Shown here in pieces: positions 1-12,738 of a stretch of DNA of 64,000 nucleotides (position 1 is the first letter of the stretch; every line of letters begins with the position of its first letter). The notes beneath the pieces were generated by a model. The model had not been told where the DNA came from, did not search any database, and worked only from the letters and a program-made list of their open reading frames with translations. Made by a program: the position numbers and the translations under genes. Source of the DNA: Fratercula arctica (Eukaryota; Chordata; Aves; Charadriiformes; Alcidae); the NCBI GenBank assembly GCA_947846985.1, contig CANTUZ010000001.1:7488004-7552003 (forward strand). Reading direction: 5' to 3'.

Positions 1-2155
1 GTGCCAAGGTGAGCTGCATTTTCATGCATTTCACGTAGCTGGAGCTGACCGAATGGATTCTTTGCAATGTCCCAGAGGCCACTAAAAGCAGAAAAGATGG
101 GTCTCCTGGCATGCATCCTCAACATAAATATACATTTCTTTCGTGTTTTAATCTGTTTGCTACCGCCATGCAAATTTCCTTCTGTCTCCCTTCACCTGAT
201 GCAAAACTTCTGAAAAATGAGAGAATGTGTGCAGTCAAGGAGAAGCGAATGGTTATTTACGAGCGAATCATTAGGTCAGGGGTATGGCCTGGTAAATCAT
301 CGTATTTTACCTGGTCTGAGACCTCTCATTGAGATCTACAATTTTCATTTCTCCAGAGAATCATCTGCGTCGGAGAAGATAACTTGTAAGGATATGTAGG
401 AGTAGATAAATATGTTCCACTGGATTTGACTTCAGTCAACTCTTTTGCTACTGGAGACCTCACTCAATGATTTGTATATAATTTGCAAGTCATATTCTTG
501 GCCATTCTAGTGGATAAAAACGGAATCTCACCTGTAACTGCTTTTGATTCTGGTGACCAGTAGCTTCTCTGAGAAGTCCTTAAAGAGTGCTGCAGTTCAG
601 TGAGCCCTGAAGCATCAGCAGATAAATATATTCCTAGATGTCCTCTCTCTATTCTGTCACATCTTCCTGCAGAGCTAAGATCTGCCTCCAGAAGTGTCTG
701 TGGCCACACTCGCATTAGGCAGTATTTGGCCATCAGAATTTGGTATTGATTGTATCTCGCCCTGCCTATGAGAAAGTGGCCATAAGCTATATGTACTCGC
801 TCTTAAAGTCCTCCAAACACCCTTAGCGGTCGCTGTGGTTGATCGCCCAACACAAAAGAGGAATTCTTCCTTGAAATCTTACCCAGACCTTGCTAATGGG
901 CAGCTGCATCTCTGTCTCCCAAACCTGTCTTGTGCAGTGCTCCAAAGCTCTCATCTTCCGATTCGCTGCTCAACGCGCCATATTTCCCCCTGCAATATCT
1001 CAGTGGGCACTGCTGCTGCCACTCTGCATTAAATTATCTATCCGCAGATACATTATACCGATGTTTCTAACCGGTGCTAATAGCAGTCGGTTATTTCAAC
1101 ACCTGACTGAGAAAAGCACGTGGGAAAGAAGCTTGCTTAAAGGTCGCAGGCTAGGAAAGTAGATGTTGGGCACAGAGACCATGAAGGGCTTGCAGCCTTG
1201 GTTTTGTCTTCTGCTTTCTGTCTCCTTGTTACCTATGGGGTCTGCATTTCTGGACCTGTTGGTTTGAGAATTACGTGTAGCAGTGCCTCCAGAGAAGGAA
1301 TCGCCCTGTCTCTAACCGACTAGAGGCTAGCGTCTCTATCTGACTTTGTCATCGCTTCGTTGCTTCCCGACTGTGTTATTGCTATGCAATTTATCAAGGA
1401 TTTAAAGCATCAACCCAGAAAAAGCAGCTGTGATTGATGCTGAATTCAGCAATGAGAATGGATTTCTTCTTTTGTGTCCCAAGGTCTCTTTACACAAAAA
1501 TTACACAAGCTGAAGATCTTATTGCATATTTCAAAGGCTCTGATTGCATGAAGCTGTGATAAAGCCTACGCCTGGATAACCGTGTCTATCACTACATTGG
1601 AGCTGTCTCAAGGGTGAAGCTTAGCACAGGAGGCTGGGTATCCTCAAAGAACAGGAGTAAAACAAGACTGTGGAAATCACTCATTCATAAGCTATGGAGA
1701 AACAGCCTCTGTTTCCATTTCAGATGGAGAGCTCTTTTATTGGAACATATTCTCCCAAACAGCACGGCGAGACATATTCTTTTTGCATACAAATATTAGT
1801 AAACATGAAAAGCAAACTACAGGTAATTCTGTCCTCCCTTGAAGGCCATCTAAAGAAAAATTATTTCAAATGATGGATTTTCATCACTTTTCAGATTTTT
1901 AACTTCCCAGTGCAGGGATGGACCAAGGTCTTTAGTCCTTATGCTCACCAAACTCCTAAGTTGGTGAAAATGTTAGCAGCAATAATCAAATGGGATTAGT
2001 TCCTTCTACAGTCTGCAAATGATTCCCAACATGTTTATTCCTGTCCTTACTTGTGTTTCCTATGCTTGCGGAATACTTTATGAAGTGTTGACCGTTGGTT
2101 AATATTTTTTCATTGGTATCTCTATGTGTGACATGTTGGAGCTTTTGGCTGATTG

Positions 2156-2171
2156 AAAAAAAAAAAAAAAA
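2156..2171 (+). repeat. Poly-A tract (A16)
   Basis: Uninterrupted run of 16 A. No upstream retroposed gene or CR1 sequence is recognisable, so it is treated as a simple homopolymer rather than a retrogene tail. Confidence 0.9.
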
Positions 2172-2350
2172 TAAAAATTGAGCACTTTTGTGAAGAAAAA
2201 CATTACCAGCAGCTGATATTTCTACCTTATTTCTTAGAACTATATCAACTAGGTGAGGGTGTAAGCTATGAAAGGCCTGAAAAGCATTGCTTTTTACACA
2301 ATAATACAAAAAGTAGTGATCATTCAAATAAAAAGTCAGCTGTAATTTAC

Positions 2351-2389
2351 AAAAAAAAAAAAAAAAAACAAAACCAAACCAATCCCAAC
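2351..2389 (+). repeat. Poly-A tract (A18) with A/C-rich extension
   Basis: Eighteen A followed by short CAAAACCAAACC-type units. The same A-run plus CCAAACC composition recurs at 4032 and 19380, suggesting a shared simple-sequence expansion mode rather than a coding feature. Confidence 0.85.
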
Positions 2390-4031
2390 CCCCCAAAAGC
2401 TGTAGGAGAAAAGCGTTCAGTCCTAGCCCTGGAACTACATGCGTTTCTCAGACGATTCCAGTGCAATGACATGTTAGCAGCACAGCAATTCAAATATCCA
2501 GCTGTGAAAGGCCAAACTCTGCAGGTCACCCTGCATCCCAGATGCAGGATCAGCCCATCCCTTGTGCTGAACAATTGGGATCTCTGGAGAGGTGTTGCCT
2601 AGGAGCAATTCCCGGCTACCTCTGTCTTTCTGGCCTTTGAATACGCAGCTTGTGTCCTGTGATTCTGGGCCCTGGGGCAATTTTGGTGTGAATCTCAAAG
2701 TCAGGCATACCTGCAGAGTGTTAGCCCTTCCTGCTATGAGACCTGGAGCTTTTATTTTGCAGATGTATCCTCTATAAGAATGTGAAGAGTCTTTTTGAGG
2801 AGTCTGCTGACAAACGTTATTCACGGTTACCTAAATTTCTTAAGATCAGGCTTTTCGATCAGAAAAATGTTTCCTGTCCAAAGCAAATTATTAATTTTCT
2901 TGCCTTTGTCTTGGCTTGGATTAAAGACTGAAGACCTACAACTGTTAAAGAAAGGAAAAAATAGTTACCTATATTTCATGCAGTGTTTTGATCAAAATTC
3001 ATGTAAAGTTTTATTATTTTGATAGGATTGCATAGTTTGCTGTTGCATTCATTCCTTCCTTACAGGAGATAACACACACCCACAGGATATTGCTGACATG
3101 ATAGCAGTGACTTTTTCAAATCCATTTAAACAAGACTTTCTAAACTTTCATCTAACCGTACAATGCTTTTTGCTTGCTAGCTGGTTTTTTTTTTTTGAAT
3201 ATTCCTTAAAGTTGTCAAAGCGAAAACATAAAAGATAACCAGTTTTGAAGGTTTGGGGAATATAAAGCTGAAAATAATACGCACATTTTACCTTTTTTCT
3301 TTTCTTTTTTTACTTAAAAAAGTATTTACTATTGCAGTGCTTTACAAATGTTTACCTTTTGGAGATTAAGAACAAGACACTAATAAAGCCTTGTTAGTTA
3401 ATATTTTTAAATCAGACTCAAAATTGAAAATCGTGTGAAGCCTAATCATTGGTGTTTGCAGAGGATGCTCTCCTTTGCTCTCAGCATGGGGAAAAGAAAG
3501 GTGTGATGTAGTTGCTTGTCGTATATCTGGTTTAAATGAAAATAAAAGGAAGAAAGCTTTTTTTTTTTTAACGCATTATTTCCAGCTTCGGGAGCACATG
3601 TGATTACGAGAGTCCTCCAATTCAAGGAGCTAAATAATAGTTTGACTCTTATGTGAAATGCTGAGAGTAATGGTGGTAGACACCAGAATTTATTCTGAAC
3701 TTTTCTTCAGGGACTCTGACCCAATCTGCTGTGCAATTCCTTCTGATGGGCTCCAAACCTTTGCTAAAATGTAATTGAATCACTGCAAATGCAAGGGAAA
3801 TTACAGGAAGATCAGCCCGAAGGCTTGATGGTTGCATCTTGCACTGCCATGTGGAACATTAGATGTTAAATTGATCCCTCGCTCTTTCGGTTCTGCAAAG
3901 TTTCAGGGAACTGCAGGAGTCTTGGGTACTTGCTCCATGTCCTCCAGGGGCCAATCTGGGGAGCAAGCAGAGCGTTATGCTCAGCAAAGAAACACACCCT
4001 AAAAATTTGGGGCAGACTTACTCCTCTTGGG

Positions 4032-4072
4032 AAAAAAAAAAAAAAAAAACCAAACCAAAAAACAAACCCTGG
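4032..4072 (+). repeat. Poly-A tract (A18) with A/C-rich extension
   Basis: Eighteen A followed by CCAAACCAAAAAACAAACCC. It resembles the tracts near 2351 and 19380. No gene or retroposon body is recognisable upstream. Confidence 0.85.
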
Positions 4073-6052
4073 GGCTGTTCAAGCTGCAGCTATTAAAGAG
4101 GATGTAATGGAAATGGCTTGTCATAAAATGGGGAGAAAAAAGCCAATCTCTACCTACTCCCTAAACTCTGCTGCTGTTCTCTGAATGCTCCAGTGTGGAG
4201 GGAAGCCAGGTGGCACGAGCTTGGGGTTCAGAGTGGATATGTTCACCCGCGTAACTGAGAACTCCAAAGCAAAATTAATGGTTTACTGTTGAGGCCTTTT
4301 TGGTCCTGCGAACTGTGGATTATTTTCCCTACATGACAGTGGGAAATGACTTTGTGAGGTGTAATGCGTACTAGCAAACTCCTAGATGCTCCATCTGGAA
4401 TGGAGTCTGTTGCGCCTAGTGATTGCGGCACGTACTGTGTTGTGTATAATGCCATTTTCACTTATTTGCAGCAGAGCCATGGCAGATGCCCATCCCACAA
4501 AAGCTCAGTCGAAACACCTGCCTGGATACCCATTCAGCACTCTACCGTAAGTTTGAGCCTTTTAATACAAAGATTTGAGAGACTGAATGGTAAGTCTCTG
4601 TGTTTGGAGCAGCCCCGTCGGGTAAAATTTCCATATTCAGTGCATTTGAGAAAGAACAGAAGCGAGTCCTAAGGCCAGACCAAGCTCCTTGGGAAGCCTG
4701 AGCTGTTGAAATGTTGGGTAGTGGCTTGGCAGGGCTTCTCCACGAGTTCAACCTCTTCGGGAATTCAATTGATTCCACATGGAGCAATGAGGAGCAAGCA
4801 CGGTACGATCGGTGGTGGTGTCCAGCTCAGAGGAGTGTGAAGTTACTGTTGATTGCTATAACTCTGTGCTCCAGCTGAGCGTGATGACTGGCAGCCTGCT
4901 AGTTTTGCCTGGTCATGGACAGAGTTTGTGGGAATTCATTCGTAAGCTCCTGCGGGGTCTGCCAGAAACAGCTGACATGTAAATCGCCAGGCTGTCCCCA
5001 GACCCAGGCGGTGACACAAGGAAGGGGAGGTGCATCTTTTCTTTTCCACATTGTCAGGGAAGAAAGAAAGACTGACGATGCCGAGTGCTCGACGGACTAA
5101 TAAGTGGGAAAATTTGCCCAGTGTAGGTGACAGCAACTTTTGGGATGACGGGCAGTGAGTGATCTTTAGTTGGTGGATTTATAGGAAATGACCTTTGTAA
5201 ATGCTTTCCTCCTCCTGCCAATTAGATGACTTCAGTGAGATTTGCTTTTAACTGTCAAAGACACAGTAATATTTGAAGAGAAAAAAGAAACTGCGGTCAA
5301 GTTGACACTGCATTGATTTGTATCTTGTCTGAACATACATTGTAGATGGAGTCAAATCCTTGGATGCTGGAAGTTAGAGGGCTGACTAATAGAGCTGCGA
5401 TGATTTATCTCAGTTGAGGACTTGGCAGGATTTAGTTGACATTTTCTTTGGCTCTGCACCACAGCATGGTGTTGGTCCACAGCTATCAACTTGTCACCTT
5501 TTATGAGTAGATGAATGAGAAACAAATTCAAGTTTTCACCCTCCCTCAGTCTCTTGCTAATCTTGCAAGTGATTGTAAACCCCGTGGTTTCGGTTGTTCT
5601 TATAATATGTTAAAATTAATGATATCATTGTTGATCTGTATTGACACAGATGCGCTTAAAAGTATTGATTGAACAGTTAAACAGTTTTTTACCAGATGAG
5701 GATCTAGGCCAGTAACTAGTTAGTAACTCTTCTTAATTTTTCGTTTCTGTTCTCAAAGGCTTTGGATTGACTTTGTTGTGTGGTCTTGTTGTTTATTGTT
5801 TATATTAAGCACAAGTACGGCAGTGAGGTGCTTTGAGAAATGGTGATGGCACCGGGCGTTTGTAGTAAGTCAGGAGTGGTTGCACTCCGTGTTTTCCACT
5901 AGCACCAAGACCTGACTTTTCAGATAGTGGCTTTAAATACCTTGGGTATTTTTAAGGATATTTGTTTCTTAAACCATCAAAAATAAAAGCATTTAGCTTG
6001 AATATTCTTTTCTTGTCTCTTGTTACACCAGGTATGTGTGCATGCATAGGTA

Positions 6053-6181
6053 ATATCTATAGACCTGCTATATTGCTATATATCTATATATATTGCTATA
6101 TATAGATATATATTGCTATGTATGCTATTATAGATATATATTGCTATATGCTATTGCTATATATCTATAGACCTGCTATAT
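6053..6181. repeat. AT-rich minisatellite bounded by a 21-bp direct repeat
   Basis: The stretch consists of irregular units built from TATTGCTATATA and TAGATATATA. An identical 21-bp sequence containing the CTATAGACCTGCTATA core occurs at 6053-6073 and again at 6161-6181, bracketing the array. This looks like slippage or unequal exchange around a duplicated segment. It lies about 115 bp upstream of the CR1 fragment that starts near 6298. Confidence 0.85.
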
Positions 6182-6297
6182 ACTGTTACAAGAAATGGTA
6201 AACTGAGGATTGAGCTTTGTTGTCTTTGTTAGCACTAAAAGTGGTCTACGATCTGAGTAACTCCAAGAAGTGTTATTTTTAAACTATTAAAGTGGAA

Positions 6298-7147
6298 ACT
6301 GAGACCAACGCTATTTAATATCTTAATCAACAACATAGACAGTGGGGTTGAGTGCACCCACAGCAAATTGGCAGGTGACATCAAGCGGAGTGATGTAGTT
6401 GATACACTAGAGGGACGGAATGCCACCCAGAGACACCGTAACAGGCTTGAGGAGTGGGCCCGTGTGAGGCTCATGAGGGTCAACAAGGCCAAGTGCAGGG
6501 TCCCGCACCTGAGTCAGGGCAACGCCCGATATCAATCCAGGCTGGGGGATGAAGGGGTGGAGAGCAGCCCTGCCGAGAAGGACTTGTGAGGCCTGGTGGA
6601 TGAAAAGCTGGATGTGAGCAAGCAATGTGCACTCATGGCCCAGGGGGCCAGCCACATCCTGGGCTGCATCCCTAGCAATGTGTCCAGCAGGTCGAGGGGG
6701 GGGATTCTGCCCCTCTGCTCCTTTCCGGTGAGACCCCACCTGGAGTACTGTGTCCAGCTCTGGAGCCTGCAGCACAGGGAAGACATGGACCTGTTGGAGT
6801 GGGTCCAGAGGAGGCCATGAAGATGATCCAAGGGCTGGCGCACCTCTGCTATGAGGACAGGCTGAAAGAGTTGGGGGGATTCAGTTTGGAGAAGAGGAGG
6901 CTCCAGGGAGACCTTATGGCAGTTTTTGAATATATAAAGGGAATATATAAGAAAGATGGAAACTTTTTAGCAAGACCTGTAGTGACAGGATGAGGGACAA
7001 CTGAAAGAGGGTAGGTTTAGATTGGACATAAGGAAGAAATTTTTTGTGATGAGCCCCTGGCCCAGGTTGCCTGGAGAAGTTGTGGATGCCCCATCCCTGG
7101 AACTGTTCAAGGTCAGGTTGGGTGGGGCTTTGAGCAGCCTGGTCTAG
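6298..7147 (+). pseudogene. CR1 ORF2 fragment (reverse transcriptase C-terminal region), dead
   Basis: Remnant of the CR1 ORF2 protein, which in an intact element carries endonuclease and reverse transcriptase. The readable segments are 6298-6589 (RT core to KDL, ending in a TGA), 6596-6820 (VSKQCALMAQGASHILGC, followed by YCVQLW) and 6799-6993 ([20 protein letters not shown]). The catalytic FADD box is replaced by LAGD at about 6366-6377, so even without the stops and frame changes the polymerase would lack the first catalytic aspartate of that box. The N-terminal endonuclease and the first RT blocks are missing because of 5' truncation. Confidence 0.9.
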
Positions 7148-7236
7148 TGAAAGATGTCCCTGCCCACGGCAGAGGGAGGTTGGACTAAATGATCTGTAAA
7201 GGTTCCTTCCAACCCAAAGCATTCTATGAGTCTACA
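6298..7236 (+). mobile_element. CR1 LINE, 5'-truncated (RT C-terminal part plus 3' end)
   Basis: A 0.94-kb CR1 copy. It starts inside the reverse transcriptase at a block reading LRPTLFNILINNID, the equivalent of the family's [13 protein letters not shown]. It ends in a 3' UTR with the paired GGTTGGA and TTCCAACC arms (about 7170-7218) and a single degenerate tail unit, ATTCTATGAGTCTA. Its 3' UTR (AGCAGCCTGGTCTAGTG, CCCTGCCCACGGCAG) differs from the 24-26 kb and 61 kb copies and resembles the 19221 stub, so it belongs to another subfamily. Severe 5' truncation is normal for CR1. No target-site duplication was evident. Confidence 0.95.
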
Positions 7237-7288
7237 AAAAACCCCTCAACCTACTATTAGAACACAGTTCAACCGTTCACTTCATTGC

Positions 7289-7302
7289 TTTTTTTTTTTT
7301 TT
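7289..7302. repeat. Poly-T tract (T14)
   Basis: Fourteen T about 50 bp beyond the 3' end of the 6298-7236 CR1. It is separated from the element by unique sequence, so it is not the element's tail (CR1 does not end in poly-A). Confidence 0.85.
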
Positions 7303-7783
7303 ATGTAGAGTACAACATGTGGTCCTTGAGGAAATTGCCTACTTGGAGCTTGCTTCCACCTGTATTTTGCTTGATTATAAGAGTTGAATGGAGTGATGGA
7401 GCTGAGCACTACTCCACAAATAAGTTGTAATTCCCAAGTACCTCCTGCTTCTTTTTTATCAAATCATTTTCTATGCAGCCCAACAGTTTTCCGCCTACCT
7501 GATCTGTATCAGATATTTATAAACATTTTTTACAATACTTCAGTAGATTTCTTTTCTTGGGAGACAAATGCAGACAGTTGGGGAAAGTTAAATCGAACAG
7601 AAATGAACTTCTAGGTGGTCAGTGGTTTTCACCATCTGATTTCAAAAGTATTTTTTAACTGCCTTGCTTTTGTCTGAGAAGATCTGTGAAAAATCAGCGT
7701 GTTGACAGAAAGCTGATTAACGAAATGAAAATTCCCAGTGACACATCAAAGCATATTACCTGCTATGGAAGGCTTGAAAGGTT

Positions 7784-7808
7784 AAAAAAAAAAAAAAAAA
7801 AAAAAAAA
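7784..7808 (+). repeat. Poly-A tract (A25)
   Basis: Twenty-five consecutive A, one of the two longest homopolymers in the window. No processed pseudogene is visible on its 5' side. Confidence 0.9.
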
Positions 7809-10800
7809 GCAGAGATCTGGCCAGTTGTGAGAGCTCCATTAGATGACCGTGATTTGTGTTTGGATGCCTCTCAAGAGCGGTATGTGGAACAGCGTCAAAT
7901 AATGAAGGGAAAACAAACTGGTAGAAAGGGTATCCTCTTTCATCAGTTTTGCTGGCTGTGTCGCTCAGGATGGCATGAGTCTGGGCAAGGTTCTTCTCTC
8001 CTTCTTCAGATGTTTTTAAAAAAAGCACTGTGTCCTCTCTTGGGAGCGCCTTTCCCATCTAATGCCAGAACCAGGAGATCCGGCAGCCTTGCTGTTGCGT
8101 AACAGCCTGACTTCTGCAGTCCCTAATTTACCGTCCTTTTTGAATTTACTGGTGATTCTTGCAATTAAGATTCTCAGTTCTGTTTGGCAACTCACCATCT
8201 GCAAAAGAGGGCATCAGTGAACACTGCCTTTCTGTGCCGTCGCAATGTCCTTAATTAGATTCATTTTAAGTCTGAGAGTTTTAATCAAGGGAATTACCTA
8301 AGGGTGGCTTTGTCTCCACTTGCACTTTCAGTCATGTCTTCCGAAGGATTTGTAGTGTTTGATTATAAAATACTCCAAAAGGAGTTCACTGCACTGCTCT
8401 TTAGCATACTAAACCTTCCCGTCGCTGGGGTTGCTTGCTAGCTAGATCCATTATGCAAAGATAATGAAGTATCACAGGCTGCCCCCGTGTCGCCAGAACA
8501 TTTGGGGTTGTCTTTTCTTCCCGCCCTGCTGACAACTTTTCTTGCGTTCAGCATTCAGTGCAAACATTCGCCTTATCTCGCCCTGCAGCACGAATAGGAT
8601 CCCTCTGCTTTTCCCTGCTGCCCTCTCATCCGAGCTCCTTGGTCCTGGTCCCCTTCCACCAAAATATTCCCTTTTGGGGAGTCATCTGCCACTGCGAAGC
8701 AGCAGGAGAAGAGGGGTAAGGGGTGTGCGGGCACAAAAAGCAACGGATTTGGTGCATGCCCTAAGCAGAGCCTCATTAAGCGTCAGCTGTCCCCTCAATG
8801 TGAAGAAGGTGACGGTGAATTTAAGGGTCGGGGAACCTGATCGAGGGTCCTGACGGGGGAGGTGCAGCAGCCGTGCATGCTGCGATAGCTTTACAGAGGG
8901 GCTCCATTCTCAGGAAATTTATGGCGAGTGTTGGCTGCCAGCCTGCTCGCAGCTGAGCCCTTGGTCTTTCTGCCCCTGGGTTTACCTCTATCCATAGCAC
9001 AAGGAACCGTTTTGAACCCTGCATACACGTGCAGGATATTATCGCTTTGTTTACATGGGATGGGTCAGTGCATGGAGGATAAAGTTACTCTGGCTTTCTC
9101 TTTTTCCCAGTTTATTGGGACCACTGGAGGGACAGGGATGCACTAATGCCCTGCACAATATCTGAATTTAGCCTGATCGGGGAGTTAGCCTGGAAACATT
9201 CCTAGTTCAACCTAATCCAGGTTTTTGTATTCAGACTCACTTCACAGGAGTTGTTTTAAAGAAATTCATACTTTTGTAAGATGCCTGTATGTTAGCTCCG
9301 GTGGTTGTGCTCTGTGTAAAGAATGTTCTGACACAATATCGTACAATGGAGCCAAGCAGAAACATATTGAAACATGCAAATTCTGCTTTGTTTTAAGGCC
9401 GTGAGTCTGGAAGAATAGTTTTTGAAATCGATCTTGGTCTCTTTAAACACAAAACAAATAAATGGCTCTGTTTGGCTAGACTCGGCTCTCCCGGGACTTC
9501 GCGTTGTGCCTCGTTAACGATGTCCCTTCCTCTCCTGTGTAGATGTGCTCTATAAAATAAATAAATAGCTCTGCACTCCAGAAAGTGCCTTTTTGCAGGG
9601 GCTCGCTCTGTCTCTAAGCTTTAAGTCTTTTTCTATTAGAACCCTGTTAGCTAATAAATCCCACAGACAATCCGGGTGGTGGGAAATGTTTTTTTTTCTT
9701 TCTGCGGCTAACGTGAAATATTTGAAAACTGGGCTATTAATACAATGCTCTGTTCTTTTTATCTTTCACCGCGGCGCTGATGGTAATGGAAAATTTTGAG
9801 CTCAGCTGTATTTTTAAAGGAGGTACTAAAGTAATGCCACGCGTGTTTCTGCTGGGTCACTGTGTTCCTGCAGCTCTTCTTCATTCCAAAGCCTCCTGTA
9901 CCCCTCCTTGCCCAGTGCTCAAGGCAGTTTACCACCCACCTCTTTACCGTTTAAAAAGGCTGTCTGTACCCTGCGCTGCTGAGTCTGTCACCAATTGCCA
10001 GCTACGAAACTGCTTTTTAAAATAGCCACTTAAATCCCTCTTCCCCTCGGATAACTCTTGGATGCTTCCTTCTTATTCGCGCCACCCCTCCCCGGCCTTC
10101 CCTGGGGAAAACCCGGCTGTTCCTATTGCTGTTGGCTGTAGCTCGAGGTGCTGAAGAGCTGCGACATCTCCCCTGTAATCTGATTTACGGATTCAGTGGG
10201 GAAAGTTCCAGCGAGACTACGGTAGTGTTGAATTAGCAGCAAACCGCAGCGTATCCCAGCAGGGCAGCAAATGCTTCATGCTTGGGTAGATAGAGGCAGC
10301 CGCTAGCGGAGCAGGTGTTAACAGAAGGGCTCAGGAGCAAATTTTGGGAGAAATAGGGCAAAAGAAGCCCTTTACTCCTCTATTGCATCGACGAATAGGG
10401 AAGAAAGGGGAGAGATTTTTTAAAATGGTAATAGACCCTTGACAATGAAGTAGATATACTTAATTTATGACATACGTGGTCCTTCCTCCCATTGCAGTTC
10501 CATGTGATCCCAGTGAAACAAGGGAGGGGTTTCGCAATTGCAAAACAAGCTCAGAAACCCTTAAGGTAAGGTGATAACTCGTTTTAAAAAAAATAGTATG
10601 ATAAACATTAAGCCGTACAAACCCATTATCTGCAGACTGACCCACATAGCTGCTTGACATCATCATCAGGAAACATTTTGCATGAGTTGCTTGCAATGAG
10701 TAATCTCACTAAGCACACATTGTATAGGATATTTGCTGGCCTTATTGCTTTACTCGTTTTGTGGAAAGCACCAGGATGTTTCTACAGCGTTCCCAGGCAC

Positions 10801-11183
10801 AGAAGTGCAGCAGTGCATAACTAGAACGAAATATTTATAACTCGGTTATAGAAATTTTCTTTAAGCTGAAACTTGACATTGATCTTTATGGTAGCAATTA
10901 CTTAAAGGTAAACTCTTACAGAAAAATAAATATTGCTTTAACTACTTAAAATCATTGCAACTCATGAGGTTTATGAGCCAAAAAAAATTAAACAAAGCTT
11001 AATATTGTTCTGGACACTGTCTTAAAATTCTGCTTTAAATCCTGATCTATCCAGGCAACATTTTGACGTTGTCAGTGAAGTTTAAAAACAATGGGCACAT
11101 CCAAATTCTGCAGTAGTTATTATTTATTATTCCCAGAGTAAAAGCACTATTGGAGTATAATTTTTTTGATGATAATATATTTG

Positions 11184-11228
11184 TTCGATAACATATTGGT
11201 TCGATAACATATTGGTTTCGATAACATA
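11184..11228. repeat. 16-bp tandem repeat, about 2.8 copies
   Basis: The unit TTCGATAACATATTGG occurs at 11184-11199 and 11200-11215. A third, partial copy (TTCGATAACATA) follows at 11217-11228 after one extra T. The copies are otherwise identical, which points to recent local slippage. Confidence 0.9.
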
Positions 11229-12679
11229 CAACACGCTTGAGGGTTATATCCCAGGGGTGTTGCTACCCTAAATCCGTGCTTTCCTGACATGGGAAATTCC
11301 ATGCTAAGGTCAAACATGAGCAATTCAAACCTTCTGAGTTTATGGTGATATACACACGAACAAAGTTAGCTCCACTCTTTATTTACACCCTGCAATAACC
11401 CGTAAATATGATTAATATGACTGCTTAAGAGTATTTCCAGTCCCCCGTAATGTGAACTAAATTGTTTGCATTATTTTTCTCTTAGAGGTGCTGCAGCATA
11501 AGAGGAGGCAGCGATTTAATTTTTTTAGGAAATTGAACATGTTCATCACATCAATCAAAAATGGGTTTGTGTATGTAACCAACAGGTTACGCGGGGCTCG
11601 AGGGCAAGAGTAAGACTGTGACTCACGGTTCAGTAACTCATGCCATGACGATACCTGGAAACTGCATGTTAGAAAGGAACCTCGTTGTGTCTGGCACTGT
11701 AAAAATGCATAGAAGAAACTTGTAGCTGAAGCAGTTGTGGAAGACAAAGGGTGGGAACTATGCCTTGTCGGGCAGTATTTGATGGAGATGCTGAAAATGA
11801 AATTCTCTGTCCAGATTTATGTCACTGGAGAGGTATAAACACTTTTGCGGTGCCGTTCACCTTTAGACTGGTCTTTAAAGTATGGATTGGGTTATTGAAG
11901 AGCGTGTTTCTTGTGATTAATGACAAAGGAGACCCAGACAACTTGCGCTCACCCAGGTGTCTGAACCGAAGATGTATCCCACGCCAGGGGATTTTCTCAG
12001 TGTTGCACAAGTCTGTGGCAAAAGTGGTGACCTGCATCAGAGAATTAGCTACGAGACTTTCCTTCTAGGCTCCCCCAAACAAGCAGTTTATTATAGCTAT
12101 CCTTTTAGAGATCGATGGAGCCACCAGTGACTGCAAAATGCAAATGAATACAGGATTGGATCTGGGCACAGCCCAAGCCGTGGAGGTGTTACAGCATTTC
12201 GCATAACCTTGTCTTATACCAACCACCTTTTTCCTTAATACCTTGCAAAAAAATCTATTTAACCGTAATAGACCATATGTTTTAGTGGCATTTTCATTTG
12301 TACTTTTAGATTGCAAGTCCTGTTATTCGTTCAGGACATACATACTGTATAATGTCTTTTACACTTACAGGGCTATAGAAACCTAAAAGTCTCTCCTTAT
12401 TGCATAAATGGCTGTGAATAGCCGTCTTGGCGAATGTGTTCTCCAAGAGTTTATTGCTGAAAAGTTCTGAATGTCTCCTGTGAAGTGCTTAGGGGACCTC
12501 CGTTCGATCCTCTTGGTATCACTCCTATGCCACTATAAAAGAACGCAGGAATCCTGCCCTTGGACTGGGACAGCCTATGTCAGGGAGGTGTTGCACAGGC
12601 ATTTATGAAGAAATGAATATAAAAAGCTTATTCAAAGGCTGATGGAAATTACTGTTCCCTGAGGAATATTGACATCTCT

Positions 12680-12738
12680 GCTGTTTGGCTGTTTGGCTGT
12701 TTGGCTGTTTGGGGCTTTTTTTTTTTTTTTTTTTTTTT
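12680..12738. repeat. (GCTGTTTG)4 octamer array followed by T23
   Basis: Four perfect GCTGTTTG units (12680-12711), a four-base spacer, then 23 T (12716-12738). The compound structure is a good candidate for a length-variable locus. Confidence 0.92.

Larger units (their letters stand above)
1..6052. other. No gene recognised; AT-rich unique sequence
   Basis: No open frame here resembles a known protein. The longest frames (2153-2602 + and 1986-2396 -) run through A-rich tracts and encode lysine- or phenylalanine-rich low-complexity stretches, so they are not credible genes. The only structured content is the A-runs listed separately. No CR1 hairpin or tail was found. Whether this is intergenic or intronic cannot be told from sequence alone. 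Confidence 0.6.

Noticed and set aside
2153..2602. 149-codon frame on the + strand
   Set aside because: Runs through two long poly-A tracts and has no recognisable domain; simple sequence keeps it open.
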